Of a DNA stretch of 6,731 nucleotides, positions 1 through 6,731 are shown piece after piece. Position numbers and translations under genes: made by a program. Origin of the DNA: Betaproteobacteria bacterium (GTDB taxonomy: Bacteria > Pseudomonadota > Gammaproteobacteria > Burkholderiales > SG8-41); the NCBI GenBank assembly GCA_029883965.1, contig JAOUIN010000126.1:1-6731 (forward strand). The letters run 5' to 3'. Every line of letters starts with the position of its first letter. Positions within the stretch are counted from its first letter, which is position 1. The notes under the pieces were generated by a model, which worked only from the letters and a program-made list of their open reading frames with translations, was not told the DNA's origin and did not search any database.

Positions 1-735
1 TTCAACCGCCGACGTCCGGAAGAACAGCGGCAGTTCCTGCGGCCACACCGCACGCACGGCATCGACGACTTTGAGCGCGTAGCGCATGCGGTTCTCGAGG
101 CTGCCGCCATAGGCATCGGTGCGCCGGTTCGACATCGGCGACAGAAACTGATGAATGAGATAGCCGTGGGCGCCGTGGATCTCGCAGATCTCGTAGCCGG
201 CATCGACGGATCGCTGTGTCGCTTCACGCCAGGCCGCGAGGGTCGCGCGGATGTCGCTCAAATCCATCTCGCGCGGAATCGCGCCGTCCGGCGTCGGCGG
301 CAGCGGGCTCGGCGCAATGCCCTGCCACGGCTGCTCGGCCTCGGTCAGCGTGGCGCGATCCTTCAGCGGCCCGTGCTGGGACGCTCGCCGGCCGCAGTGC
401 CCGAGCTGGATCGCCGGCACGGCACCCAGCGATTTGATGAATTCATTGATGCGGCGGTAGGCCGGCACGTGGCTGTCGCGATAGATGCCCGCACAGTGAT
501 GCGTCTTGCGGCCGCGCGCTTCCACGGCGGATTCTTCACCGAAGACGATGCCGCAGCCGCCCATCGCGAATCGGCCGAAGTTCACCAGTTGCCACTCGCC
601 CGGGCCGCCGTCGTCCGACAGGTACTGGCACATCGGCGAGGACATGATGCGATTGCGCGCCACCACCGAACGCAGCTTGATCGGCGTAAACAGCAGCGGT
701 GCGTGACCGGATGTGTCGTTCATGCTGTCGTTCAT
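1..735 (-). CDS. NADH:flavin oxidoreductase, old yellow enzyme family (N-terminal 245 codons, cut by window edge)
   Basis: This is the N-terminal two thirds or so of an FMN-dependent TIM-barrel ene-reductase that would use NAD(P)H to reduce activated C=C bonds. Visible family marks, numbered from ATG 735, are NRIMSSPMCQY at about 28-38, with Cys36 matching the flavin-tuning Cys of YqjM/XenA-type enzymes, the QLGHCGRRAS motif at 110-119, the IHGAHGYLIHQFLSP motif at 186-200 whose His187 and His190 match the substrate-binding His pair, and RTDAYGGSLENRMR at 205-218. The reading frame is open to base 1, so the C-terminal flavin-binding part is outside the window. ATG 735 is chosen over the in-frame ATG 723 because an AGGAG lies 11 bases upstream of it. 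The gene follows hrpA after 75 bases and probably has its own promoter. The physiological substrate cannot be told; 2,4-dienoyl-CoA reductase-like and xenobiotic reductase labels are both common for such proteins. Cys114 replaces the usual Ala of the HAGR motif. Confidence 0.93.
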   Translation of the reverse strand, partial: MNDSMNDTSGHAPLLFTPIKLRSVVARNRIMSSPMCQYLSDDGGPGEWQLVNFGRFAMGGCGIVFGEESAVEARGRKTHHCAGIYRDSHVPAYRRINEFIKSLGAVPAIQLGHCGRRASQHGPLKDRATLTEAEQPWQGIAPSPLPPTPDGAIPREMDLSDIRATLAAWREATQRSVDAGYEICEIHGAHGYLIHQFLSPMSNRRTDAYGGSLENRMRYALKVVDAVRAVWPQELPLFFRTSAVE

Positions 736-746
736 CCTCAATGCAA

Positions 747-751
747 CTCCT
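747..751 (-). promoter_or_regulatory. Ribosome binding site of the flavin oxidoreductase gene
   Basis: AGGAG on the minus strand, 11 bases before ATG 735 and 23 bases before the second in-frame ATG at 723. It is the clearest Shine-Dalgarno match seen upstream of any start in the window and decides the start choice. A GAGG directly abutting ATG 735 is too close to serve. Confidence 0.6.
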
Positions 752-780
752 GAAAAAATCCCCCGATAGTGTAATCGAAC

Positions 781-811
781 GCTGCTGTCGCGAAACCGCA
801 GACGCCGCAGC
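781..811 (-). terminator. Imperfect hairpin directly after the hrpA stop codon
   Basis: Starting at the last base of the hrpA TAG, the minus strand can fold as a 5-bp GCTGC/GCAGC stem, a 3/1 internal loop, then GTC/GAC and GCG/CGC pairs separated by a bulged T and closed by a GTTT loop. It sits where an operon terminator is expected. It lacks an adjacent T-run; the nearest TTTTTT is at 758-753, 22 bases further on, so a standard intrinsic terminator is not supported. The rest of the 736-810 gap holds only a weak -10-like TACACT (773-768) with no good -35 box. Confidence 0.25.
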
Positions 812-3800
812 TACCCCATCGCACTCCACAACTTCTCGAGCCGCTTGTAGGACACCGGATACGGCGTCTTCAGTTCCTGCGCATAAAGTGAGACGCGCAG
901 CTCTTCGATCTGCCATCTGAATTCGGCGAGACGCGGATCCACGGTACCGGCTTTTTTCTGCAGATCGAGACGCATTTCGTAGCGGCCCCACAATTGCGCG
1001 ATGCTGGCTGCATGTTTGGCGTCGCGCTCGGGGTTCGATGCGAATTTCGTCAGCCGCATGCGCATGGCCTGCAGGTAACGCGGCAGGTGGGTCAGCTGCG
1101 GCCACGGTGTCGCACTGAAGTAACCCTTGTAGATCAGCCGCTGGCATTGCGCGCGGATGTCGTTGGCTGCGCGCGCGACATTGCCCTTGGCCGCACCCAG
1201 CGCCAGTGCCAGCTGGTGGTGCTCGCCGGCAATGGTGACGAACATGCGGCAGGCCGCCTCGCTCACGGCCGGCAGCCGCGTGCGTGCGCGCTTGACCTGG
1301 TCTTCAAACGCTTTCAATCCCCTGGGCAGTTCGTCGTCACCGATGAACGCGCGGTCGCAGATCGCAGCGATCAGGTCGGCACGCAGCTCGTCGACATTGG
1401 CGAGAGTACGCAGTTGCAGGGCGGCCTGCTCAAAGCCGCGCAGGTTTTTCTCGAGCTGGCGCATCTGCTCTTTCAGCACCAGGCGCGTCAGCCGCACGAT
1501 GCCGGCGCGCATCGACGTGCGCGCCGCCGCCTCCACGTCAAACAGCTGGATCGCCACGCTGTCGCCTTCATCGACCAGCGCCGGATAACCGGTGACCTTG
1601 CGGCCCGCGCGGCTGAAGGTGATGGTCTGTGGCAGGTCGCCGAAATCCCAGGTGCGGATGTCCTTGCGTTCGATGCCGGTGTCGGCACTCACCGCGCCGA
1701 AGGTGAGTTGCGCGGCTTCACCGAGCTGTGTTTTGAGTGCAGCGAGGTCGCGTCCGGTGGCCAGCTCGCGGCCCGATTCATCGACGACGCGGAAATTGCA
1801 TTTGAGATGCGGCGGGTAATCGATTGCAGCGGCCTCTTCGCGCGCCAGCGGTGTGCCGGCGGCGCGCGTCGCATAACGTGCCACGGCTTCAGCAAAGCTG
1901 CCGCCGGCCGCACCTTCGGTTTCAAGAAACCGCGTGATGTGTTCGGTCGGCGGCGTCAGGTTGCGGCGCCAGCTTTTCGGCAACGCCTTGAACGCATACG
2001 CTACCTTGTCGCGGATCATGCCCGGCACCAGCCAGTCGAAGTCCGCGGCATCGAGCTTGTTCAACAGCGCCAGCGGCACTGTCGCGGTAATGCCGTCGAG
2101 CGCATGGCCGGGGTCGAAACGGTACGTGAGGCGCACGTCGATCTCGCCCGAGTCTTTACCCGCCCGCACGCTCTCGGGAAACTGCGCCTCGGTGATGTCC
2201 TCGGCGGCATGGCGCATCAGGTATTCGCGCGTCAGCAGCAGATATGCAGCGTCTTTTTGTTCGACGGTCTTGCGCCACTTCTCGAAACCGGCGCCGTTGA
2301 CGATGTCCTGCGGAATCAGTCCGTCGTAGAACGCAAAGATCACTTCGTCACTGACGAGCACGTCGCGTTTGCGCGCCTTGTGTTCCAGCTCCTGCACGCT
2401 TTTTATAAGTTGTTGATTTTGTTGAATAAATTTAGACTGCGTGGCGTAGTCGCCGGCGACCAGCGCGTGGCGGATGAAAATCTCGCGCGCCTCCTTCGGG
2501 TTGATCGCGCCGTAATGCACGCGGCGCTTGGGCACGATGGTGATGCCATAGAGCGTGACGCGTTCGAACGCGGTGACCATCGCGCGCTCGCGCTCCCAGT
2601 GCGGATCGAAGTAATGCCGCTCGACCAGATCGCGCGCCAGCGGCTCGATCCACTCCGGTTCGATGCGCGCGACCGACCGCGCATACAACCGCGCGGTATC
2701 GACCAGCTCGCCGGCCATGACCCACTTGGGCTGCGCCTTGCGCAGCCCCGAGCCGGGAAAGACCGCGAACTTGATGCCGCGCGCACCCAGGTATTCGCCC
2801 TCCTCGTTCTTGAAGCCGATGTTGCCGAGCAGTCCGGCGAGCAGCGCGCGGTGGATCTGCTCAAAGGTGGCCGGCGTTTCGTTGGCGTGCATGCCGAGCT
2901 CGGCGACCAGTGACGCAAGCTGGCTGTGGATGTCACGCCATTCACGCAGCCGGCGCTGCGACAGAAACTGCTCCGCCAGATCCTGCGCCAGTTTGCGGTT
3001 GGATTTCCTGTGTTTGATCGACTCGCTGAAAAAATCCCAGAGCTTGAGATAACCCATGAAATCCGACTTGTCGTCGCTGAACTGCGCATGCGCGCGGTCG
3101 GCGGCTTCGGCGCGCTCGAACGGCCGTTCGCGCGGATCCTGCACCGACAGCGCCGAGGCGATGATCAGCACTTCATTGAGGCAATTCTCCTGCTTTGCGG
3201 CAACGATCATGCGTGCGATGCGCGGATCGATCGGAAATTTCGCCAGCTGCCAGCCCACCGGTGTCAGCGCCCTGTGCGCATCCACCGCGCCCAGTTCCGT
3301 GAGCAACTGGTAGCCGTCGGCGATCATGCGCGGCGTCGGCGCCTCGAGAAACGGAAAATCCTCGACGTCGCCGATCCTGAGCGCCTTCATGCGCAAAATC
3401 ACATGCGCCAGCGACGAGCGCAGGATTTCCGGGTCGGTGTACTGCGGCCGCGCGTTGTAATCGTCTTCGGCATACAGCCGGATCGCAATGCCCGAGGCCA
3501 CGCGGCCGCAGCGGCCCGCGCGCTGGTTGGCTGATGCGCGCGCGATTTTCTCGATCTGCAGCTGCTCGACCTTGTTGCGATAGCTGTAACGGTTCACGCG
3601 CGCGAGCCCGGTGTCGACGACATAGCGGATGCCGGGCACGGTCAGCGAGGTCTCCGCGACGTTGGTCGCGAGCACGATGCGGCGCGCGCCGCCGGATTTG
3701 AACACGCGGTCCTGCTCCTCGAACGACAGCCGCGCATACAAAGGCAGGATTTCAGCGCCCTTGGGATGGTGTTTGCGCAGCGCCTCGGCGGTCTCGCGGA

Positions 3801-4617
3801 TTTCGCGCTCGCCCGGCAGGAATACCAGTACGTCGCCGCCCGCACGGTCACGCCACAGTTCGGCCACCGCATCGACGATAGCCTCATCCGTGTCCTTCTC
3901 ATCGTCGTCGAGCGGGTGGTAACGCACTTCGACCGGATACATGCGGCCCGAGACTTCGATCACGGGCGCCGGCTTGCCATTGATCGCGAAATGCTGCGCG
4001 AACCGCTCCGCGTCTATGGTGGCGGAAGTAACGATGATTTTCAGATCGGGCCGCCGCGGCAGCAGGCGCTTCAGGTAACCCAGCAGAAAATCGATGTTGA
4101 GGCTGCGCTCGTGCGCCTCATCGATGATCAGCGTGTCATAGGCCTTGAGGTCACGGTCGCCCTGCGTCTCGGCAAGCAGGATGCCGTCGGTCATCAGCTT
4201 GATGTAGGTGTTCTGCGACAGCTTGTCGGCGAACCGGACCTTGTAGCCGACCGCATGGCCCAGCGGGCTTTTCAGTTCATGTGCAATGCGCGTGGCGACG
4301 GTGCGCGCGGCGATGCGCCGCGGCTGGGTGTGGCCGATCAGGCCGTGTACGCCGCGCTGCAGGTCGAGGCAGATTTTCGGCAGCTGCGTGGTCTTGCCCG
4401 AACCGGTTTCGCCACAGACGATGACCACCTGGTTTTCAGCGATCGCGCGCGCGATGTCCGCGCGCTTCGCGACCACCGGCAGCTCCTCCGGCCAGGTCGG
4501 CCGCGGCAGGTTGCGCAGCCGTTGTTCGATGTCGGGCTTCAACGCGCGGTAACCGCAGATTGCAGCATCAGGGTCATGGGCCTGTACCGTCCGTTGCCAA
4601 TGCTGCAAGCCGCGCAT
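811..4617 (-). CDS. hrpA: ATP-dependent RNA helicase HrpA (DEAH box)
   Basis: A full-length cytoplasmic DEAH-box RNA helicase of about 1268 residues, close to the 1300 of E. coli HrpA. E. coli HrpA acts in mRNA processing and has been linked to resolving stalled ribosomes; the role here is inferred from homology. Numbered from ATG 4617, the helicase core shows motif I GETGSGKT (69-76), motif II DEAH (166-169), motif III SAT (198-200) and motif VI QRAGRCGR (365-372). A helicase-associated region and the long HrpA-type C-terminal region (DUF3418) follow, ending in the family-typical IEELRVSLYAQELKTPYPVS. The frame could begin at ATG 4686, but those 23 extra residues are Arg/Cys-rich and are encoded inside the upstream peptidase gene, so ATG 4617 is preferred. 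It still overlaps the peptidase end by 44 bases and has only a weak Shine-Dalgarno, which suggests translational coupling. The N-terminal segment before the helicase core is somewhat shorter than in E. coli. Codons around 2436-2401 are strikingly AT-rich. Confidence 0.96.
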   Translation of the reverse strand: MRGLQHWQRTVQAHDPDAAICGYRALKPDIEQRLRNLPRPTWPEELPVVAKRADIARAIAENQVVIVCGETGSGKTTQLPKICLDLQRGVHGLIGHTQPRRIAARTVATRIAHELKSPLGHAVGYKVRFADKLSQNTYIKLMTDGILLAETQGDRDLKAYDTLIIDEAHERSLNIDFLLGYLKRLLPRRPDLKIIVTSATIDAERFAQHFAINGKPAPVIEVSGRMYPVEVRYHPLDDDEKDTDEAIVDAVAELWRDRAGGDVLVFLPGEREIRETAEALRKHHPKGAEILPLYARLSFEEQDRVFKSGGARRIVLATNVAETSLTVPGIRYVVDTGLARVNRYSYRNKVEQLQIEKIARASANQRAGRCGRVASGIAIRLYAEDDYNARPQYTDPEILRSSLAHVILRMKALRIGDVEDFPFLEAPTPRMIADGYQLLTELGAVDAHRALTPVGWQLAKFPIDPRIARMIVAAKQENCLNEVLIIASALSVQDPRERPFERAEAADRAHAQFSDDKSDFMGYLKLWDFFSESIKHRKSNRKLAQDLAEQFLSQRRLREWRDIHSQLASLVAELGMHANETPATFEQIHRALLAGLLGNIGFKNEEGEYLGARGIKFAVFPGSGLRKAQPKWVMAGELVDTARLYARSVARIEPEWIEPLARDLVERHYFDPHWERERAMVTAFERVTLYGITIVPKRRVHYGAINPKEAREIFIRHALVAGDYATQSKFIQQNQQLIKSVQELEHKARKRDVLVSDEVIFAFYDGLIPQDIVNGAGFEKWRKTVEQKDAAYLLLTREYLMRHAAEDITEAQFPESVRAGKDSGEIDVRLTYRFDPGHALDGITATVPLALLNKLDAADFDWLVPGMIRDKVAYAFKALPKSWRRNLTPPTEHITRFLETEGAAGGSFAEAVARYATRAAGTPLAREEAAAIDYPPHLKCNFRVVDESGRELATGRDLAALKTQLGEAAQLTFGAVSADTGIERKDIRTWDFGDLPQTITFSRAGRKVTGYPALVDEGDSVAIQLFDVEAAARTSMRAGIVRLTRLVLKEQMRQLEKNLRGFEQAALQLRTLANVDELRADLIAAICDRAFIGDDELPRGLKAFEDQVKRARTRLPAVSEAACRMFVTIAGEHHQLALALGAAKGNVARAANDIRAQCQRLIYKGYFSATPWPQLTHLPRYLQAMRMRLTKFASNPERDAKHAASIAQLWGRYEMRLDLQKKAGTVDPRLAEFRWQIEELRVSLYAQELKTPYPVSYKRLEKLWSAMG

Positions 4618-5629
4618 TGCGCGTGTCCGCCGGCAGGGCTGCAAGCGCCCGCACCGCCGCGTAGAAACGCGGCAGATCATTGCCATTCTCGCGCAGCAAC
4701 GCTACGAACGCCGGCACCTGTTGCGTGTATATGGCCACCGACGCGAGGTGCGCATTGCCCAGCGGCTGCGCGAACCAGCGGTCGAAACCCGAGTACCCGC
4801 CCCAGTCGATCTTGCGCGCAAGATGTTCGCGCCTCAATGCGGCAAACGCCGCAGCTTTCAGCCGGCGCTTGTGCTCCGGTTCTGCATCCCCGGCATACAG
4901 GGCTGCAAGTTCCGCGCGTGTCTGCGTCACCAGCCGGCGGAAATCCTGACGGTAGCGCTGCATTTTCGCGAACTGCTCGCGGTCGGCGTCGCTGCCATGC
5001 TGCGCGAGCCAGCGCGCGACACCGGCCTGCTCGACCACTGTGGCGAAGGATTCATTGAATACCGTGTCGTCGCGCACATAAACCACCTGGTGGGCCAGTT
5101 CGTGAAAAAGCAGGCGCGCGAGTTCCGGTTGCGGATAATGAATGAAGGTATTCAGCACCGGGTCGGCAAACCAGCCGATGGTCGAGTACGCCGGCACGCC
5201 GCCGATATAGACGTCGTATCCTTCAGCCGCCAGCGCGCGCGCATAGGCGCTCGCCTCGGCTTCATCAAAATAGCCGCGATAGTTGACGCAGCCGGCCACC
5301 GCAAAACACCACTGCCGCGGCACCACCGAGAATTCGGGGGCAGCGAACACGTTCCACACGACGAATGGCCGCGCAAGATCTGCGTAGCCGCGGTAACTGC
5401 GATTGTCAGGCAGTCCGAGTTCGCGGCTGGCGTAATCGCGGATGCGCAGCGCGCGCTGCAGTTGCGCTTTCAGCGGCGGGGCAATCGCCGGATCTTCCAG
5501 TAATTGTTCGATCGGCGCTTCGCGCCGCCAGATCTCCAACTGGCCGCCGACTGACTGCAGGTAATACGAAAAATTCCCGCAGCCGGACAACAGCAACAGC
5601 GACAACAGCGCGCAGACCCGGCGCATCAT
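4574..5629 (-). CDS. Predicted aminopeptidase, lipoprotein zinc metallopeptidase (COG4324 type)
   Basis: A 351-residue predicted lipoprotein. From ATG 5629 the protein starts MMRR, followed by a Leu-rich hydrophobic stretch and a lipobox LSGC with the lipidated Cys at position 17. Gly follows the Cys, so there is no inner-membrane retention Asp and an outer-membrane fate is likely. A zinc-binding HELAH (HExxH) lies at 176-180, and NESFA at 192-196 supplies a probable third ligand or catalytic Glu (Glu193), as in gluzincin-like peptidases. Overall sequence and length fit the COG4324 / Aminopep (PF10023) family, whose members are called aminopeptidases by prediction; I know of no secure substrate. 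The open frame reaches back to 5677, but ATG 5629 is chosen because it overlaps the upstream hydrolase stop as ATGA and gives a compact signal peptide. No strong Shine-Dalgarno is visible, in keeping with coupled translation. hrpA begins inside its last 44 bases. Confidence 0.88.
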   Translation of the reverse strand: MMRRVCALLSLLLLSGCGNFSYYLQSVGGQLEIWRREAPIEQLLEDPAIAPPLKAQLQRALRIRDYASRELGLPDNRSYRGYADLARPFVVWNVFAAPEFSVVPRQWCFAVAGCVNYRGYFDEAEASAYARALAAEGYDVYIGGVPAYSTIGWFADPVLNTFIHYPQPELARLLFHELAHQVVYVRDDTVFNESFATVVEQAGVARWLAQHGSDADREQFAKMQRYRQDFRRLVTQTRAELAALYAGDAEPEHKRRLKAAAFAALRREHLARKIDWGGYSGFDRWFAQPLGNAHLASVAIYTQQVPAFVALLRENGNDLPRFYAAVRALAALPADTRNARLAALATDGTGP

Positions 5630-6270
5630 GCGGCGGGCCGCAGTTCGAATTGTCCGCTGCGCAGGAAGGTGCAGCACTGGCGGGCCACGGCGCGGGACAC
5701 GAGCATCTGACTGTGCGTCACCCGCAGATCGACACGACGGTTCACGCCGGGGATCTGCGTTTCAGCCAGCGTGACCACGCCGTCGTTCGGTCGCGGCAGA
5801 TCCGGCGCAATCAGGCTGCCGAGGCCGAAACCGCGCGTACCGGCGATGATGCCCGTTTCGTCCGCACCGCTGATGCCGGGTCGCGGCGCGCTGAGCCATT
5901 CCGCAATGCTGCGACCCAGCAGGCGAGTACCGCCCGGAAACCGCGAGAGGCGCGCAGCGGCGAAACTGCCGCTGTACGGCGTGCCGACCAGCACCAGCCG
6001 GCCGCAATGCACGCCGCGCGCGGTCTCCAGCATTTTCAGTGCGATCAGTCCACCGAGACTGTGGGCGACGATGTGTATGCGCGGCGCGCCGAGGCGCCCG
6101 CAATATTGTGCGAGGCGCTCGGCGTTCTCACTCAAGGTCAGGCGCATCGAAGGATAGGAATAGGCATGCGCGACAAAACCGCAATGTGCGATGCGCCGCT
6201 TGAGCAGACCCATGATCACGCCATGTACCCACAGGCCGTGCACGATGACCACGGGATCCCTGACGCTCAT
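5626..6270 (-). CDS. Alpha/beta hydrolase (lipase/esterase-like, PGAP1-like fold)
   Basis: A small alpha/beta-hydrolase of 214 residues, with no signal peptide or membrane segment, so probably cytoplasmic. From ATG 6270 it opens with the first core strand and an oxyanion-type HGLW (DPVVIVHGLW). It then shows the nucleophile elbow AHSLGG with Ser71, a TPYSGS segment, a probable acid in PNDGVV (Asp163) and a probable catalytic His in VTHSQM (His186), a complete Ser-Asp-His triad in the expected order. The fold and motifs resemble lipase/PGAP1-like hydrolases acting on ester bonds; the natural substrate is unknown. GTG 6276 is an alternative in-frame start two codons earlier, and an in-frame stop at 6303-6301 limits any further extension. 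ATG 6270 is slightly favoured, with a weak GGCGG ten bases upstream. It is the first gene of the inferred operon, and its TGA lies within the ATGATG that starts the metallopeptidase gene. Confidence 0.88.
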   Translation of the reverse strand: MSVRDPVVIVHGLWVHGVIMGLLKRRIAHCGFVAHAYSYPSMRLTLSENAERLAQYCGRLGAPRIHIVAHSLGGLIALKMLETARGVHCGRLVLVGTPYSGSFAAARLSRFPGGTRLLGRSIAEWLSAPRPGISGADETGIIAGTRGFGLGSLIAPDLPRPNDGVVTLAETQIPGVNRRVDLRVTHSQMLVSRAVARQCCTFLRSGQFELRPAA

Positions 6271-6307
6271 CGCCACCGCACCGCCGCGGTTACCTTGTAA
6301 CTATTTG

Positions 6308-6335
6308 ATTTTATTATATTTTTAATCACTGTCAG
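6308..6335 (-). promoter_or_regulatory. Candidate sigma70 promoter of the hydrolase-peptidase-hrpA operon
   Basis: On the minus strand a -35 box CTGACA (6335-6330, 5 of 6 to consensus) and a -10 box TAAAAT (6313-6308, 5 of 6) are separated by 16 bases, in an AT-rich patch unlike the GC-rich surroundings. A perfect TATAAT also overlaps the spacer end but has no well-placed -35. Transcription would begin near 6302-6300, giving a leader of roughly 25-30 bases to the hydrolase start. The -35 box overlaps the TGA (6334-6332) of the upstream phosphatase gene. Confidence 0.6.
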
Positions 6336-6731
6336 AGGCGGCCTGCGCCGAAAAAAATGCTCACGCCTTCGGGTCCCAGATGATCCGCATCGCCCCAGCG
6401 CCCCGCGCTCCAGCGACCGGCTTCAATCGCAAACCAGTTGAGGCTCGCGTTGACCAGCGGCACCGGGCGCTGCGCCTCGAGTGCAAGACCGGAAGCGGCG
6501 CGATAGGCGCAATCAAGCACCAGCCCGTGCGTGACCACGGCGATGGTCGCATCGGCATGGCGCTGCGCCAGTTCTTCCAGCGCGGCAAGGCTGCGGGCAA
6601 AAAAATCCGCGGGGCTCTCGCCCCCGGGCACTGCGAACTGCGGATCGCGCGACATGAACTGCTGATACGCCTGCGGAGCTTTCGATTCCATCTCCTGCTG
6701 GGTCAACCCCTCGAAAATGCCGAAGTGCCTC
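6332..6731 (-). CDS. Histidine phosphatase family protein (phosphoglycerate mutase-like), C-terminal part
   Basis: The last 132 residues of a histidine-phosphatase-superfamily enzyme; the frame is open to the right edge, so the N-terminal RHG catalytic motif lies outside. The visible part starts RHFGIFEGLTQQEM, the typical segment after the first catalytic region. It continues with RDPQFAVPGGES, which carries the conserved catalytic Glu, and VVTHG with the second catalytic His, then a C-terminal NASLNWFAIE. Members are cytoplasmic phosphomonoesterases or mutases using a phosphohistidine intermediate; this one resembles alpha-ribazole phosphatase / GpmB-type proteins, but the substrate cannot be decided. 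A TTG at 6706 could be mistaken for a start, yet the family homology continues upstream of it, so the gene is cut by the window rather than short. Two T7 runs (6605-6599 and 6357-6351), each coding Phe-Phe, stand out in this GC-rich gene. It precedes the operon promoter and may be transcribed separately. Confidence 0.9.
   Translation of the reverse strand, partial: RHFGIFEGLTQQEMESKAPQAYQQFMSRDPQFAVPGGESPADFFARSLAALEELAQRHADATIAVVTHGLVLDCAYRAASGLALEAQRPVPLVNASLNWFAIEAGRWSAGRWGDADHLGPEGVSIFFGAGRL

Noticed and set aside
151..753. A 200-codon open frame on the plus strand
   Set aside because: Antisense to the flavin oxidoreductase, whose motifs are unmistakable on the minus strand.
536..1147. 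A 203-codon minus-strand frame bridging the hrpA end and the oxidoreductase start
   Set aside because: It is out of frame with both well-supported genes and overlaps each of them; no motif supports it.
994..2913. A 639-codon open frame on the plus strand
   Set aside because: It lies fully antisense to hrpA, whose motifs and C-terminal ending prove the minus-strand frame. The predicted protein is Arg/Ala/His-rich without recognisable motifs, as expected of a mirror frame in GC-rich coding DNA.
3766..5058. A 430-codon open frame on the plus strand
   Set aside because: It runs antisense through both hrpA and the metallopeptidase gene, crossing their junction, and resembles no family I recognise.
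5365..6300. A 311-codon open frame on the plus strand
   Set aside because: Antisense to the hydrolase and the peptidase, which both have complete catalytic motifs on the other strand; low-complexity composition.
6339..6350. A possible terminator hairpin (CGGC-GCAG-GCCG) at the end of the phosphatase gene
   Set aside because: Only four base pairs, inside the coding region, and the T-run lies before rather than after it on the minus strand.
6332..6706. A short stand-alone phosphatase gene starting at TTG 6706
   Set aside because: The family-typical residues RHFGIFEG are encoded upstream of this TTG in the same open frame, so the gene continues beyond the window edge.

Overview
The window is GC-rich chromosomal DNA from a proteobacterium, most likely a gamma- or betaproteobacterium. 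The pointers are a full-length HrpA-type helicase with its proteobacterial C-terminal extension, a lipoprotein of the COG4324 predicted-aminopeptidase type, and an old yellow enzyme of the YqjM/XenA class. The exact taxon cannot be read from the sequence. There is no sign of mobile DNA, CRISPR, tRNA or rRNA.

All five genes read on the minus strand, so the window is easiest to follow from its right end to its left. At the right edge (6731-6332) lies the C-terminal part of a histidine-phosphatase-superfamily enzyme. A 61-base AT-rich gap follows, with a good sigma70-like promoter whose -35 box overlaps the phosphatase stop codon. Next come three tightly packed genes: a small cytoplasmic alpha/beta hydrolase (6270-5626), a lipoprotein zinc metallopeptidase (5629-4574) joined to it by an ATGA stop/start overlap, and the ATP-dependent RNA helicase gene hrpA (4617-811), whose likely start lies inside the end of the peptidase gene. 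These three look like one operon. After hrpA there is a 75-base gap with an imperfect hairpin. The left end holds the first 245 codons of an NADH:flavin oxidoreductase (735-1, cut by the window edge).

The three operon genes do not form an obvious pathway. A lipase-like hydrolase, an envelope metallopeptidase and an RNA helicase linked to mRNA processing and stalled-ribosome resolution are co-transcribed by inference only. I see no convincing undescribed system. The points most worth checking are the overlapping operon arrangement, the promoter placed on a stop codon, an AT-rich island of unusual codons inside hrpA, and a Cys in a normally Ala position of the flavoenzyme. Several long plus-strand reading frames are antisense shadows of the real genes.
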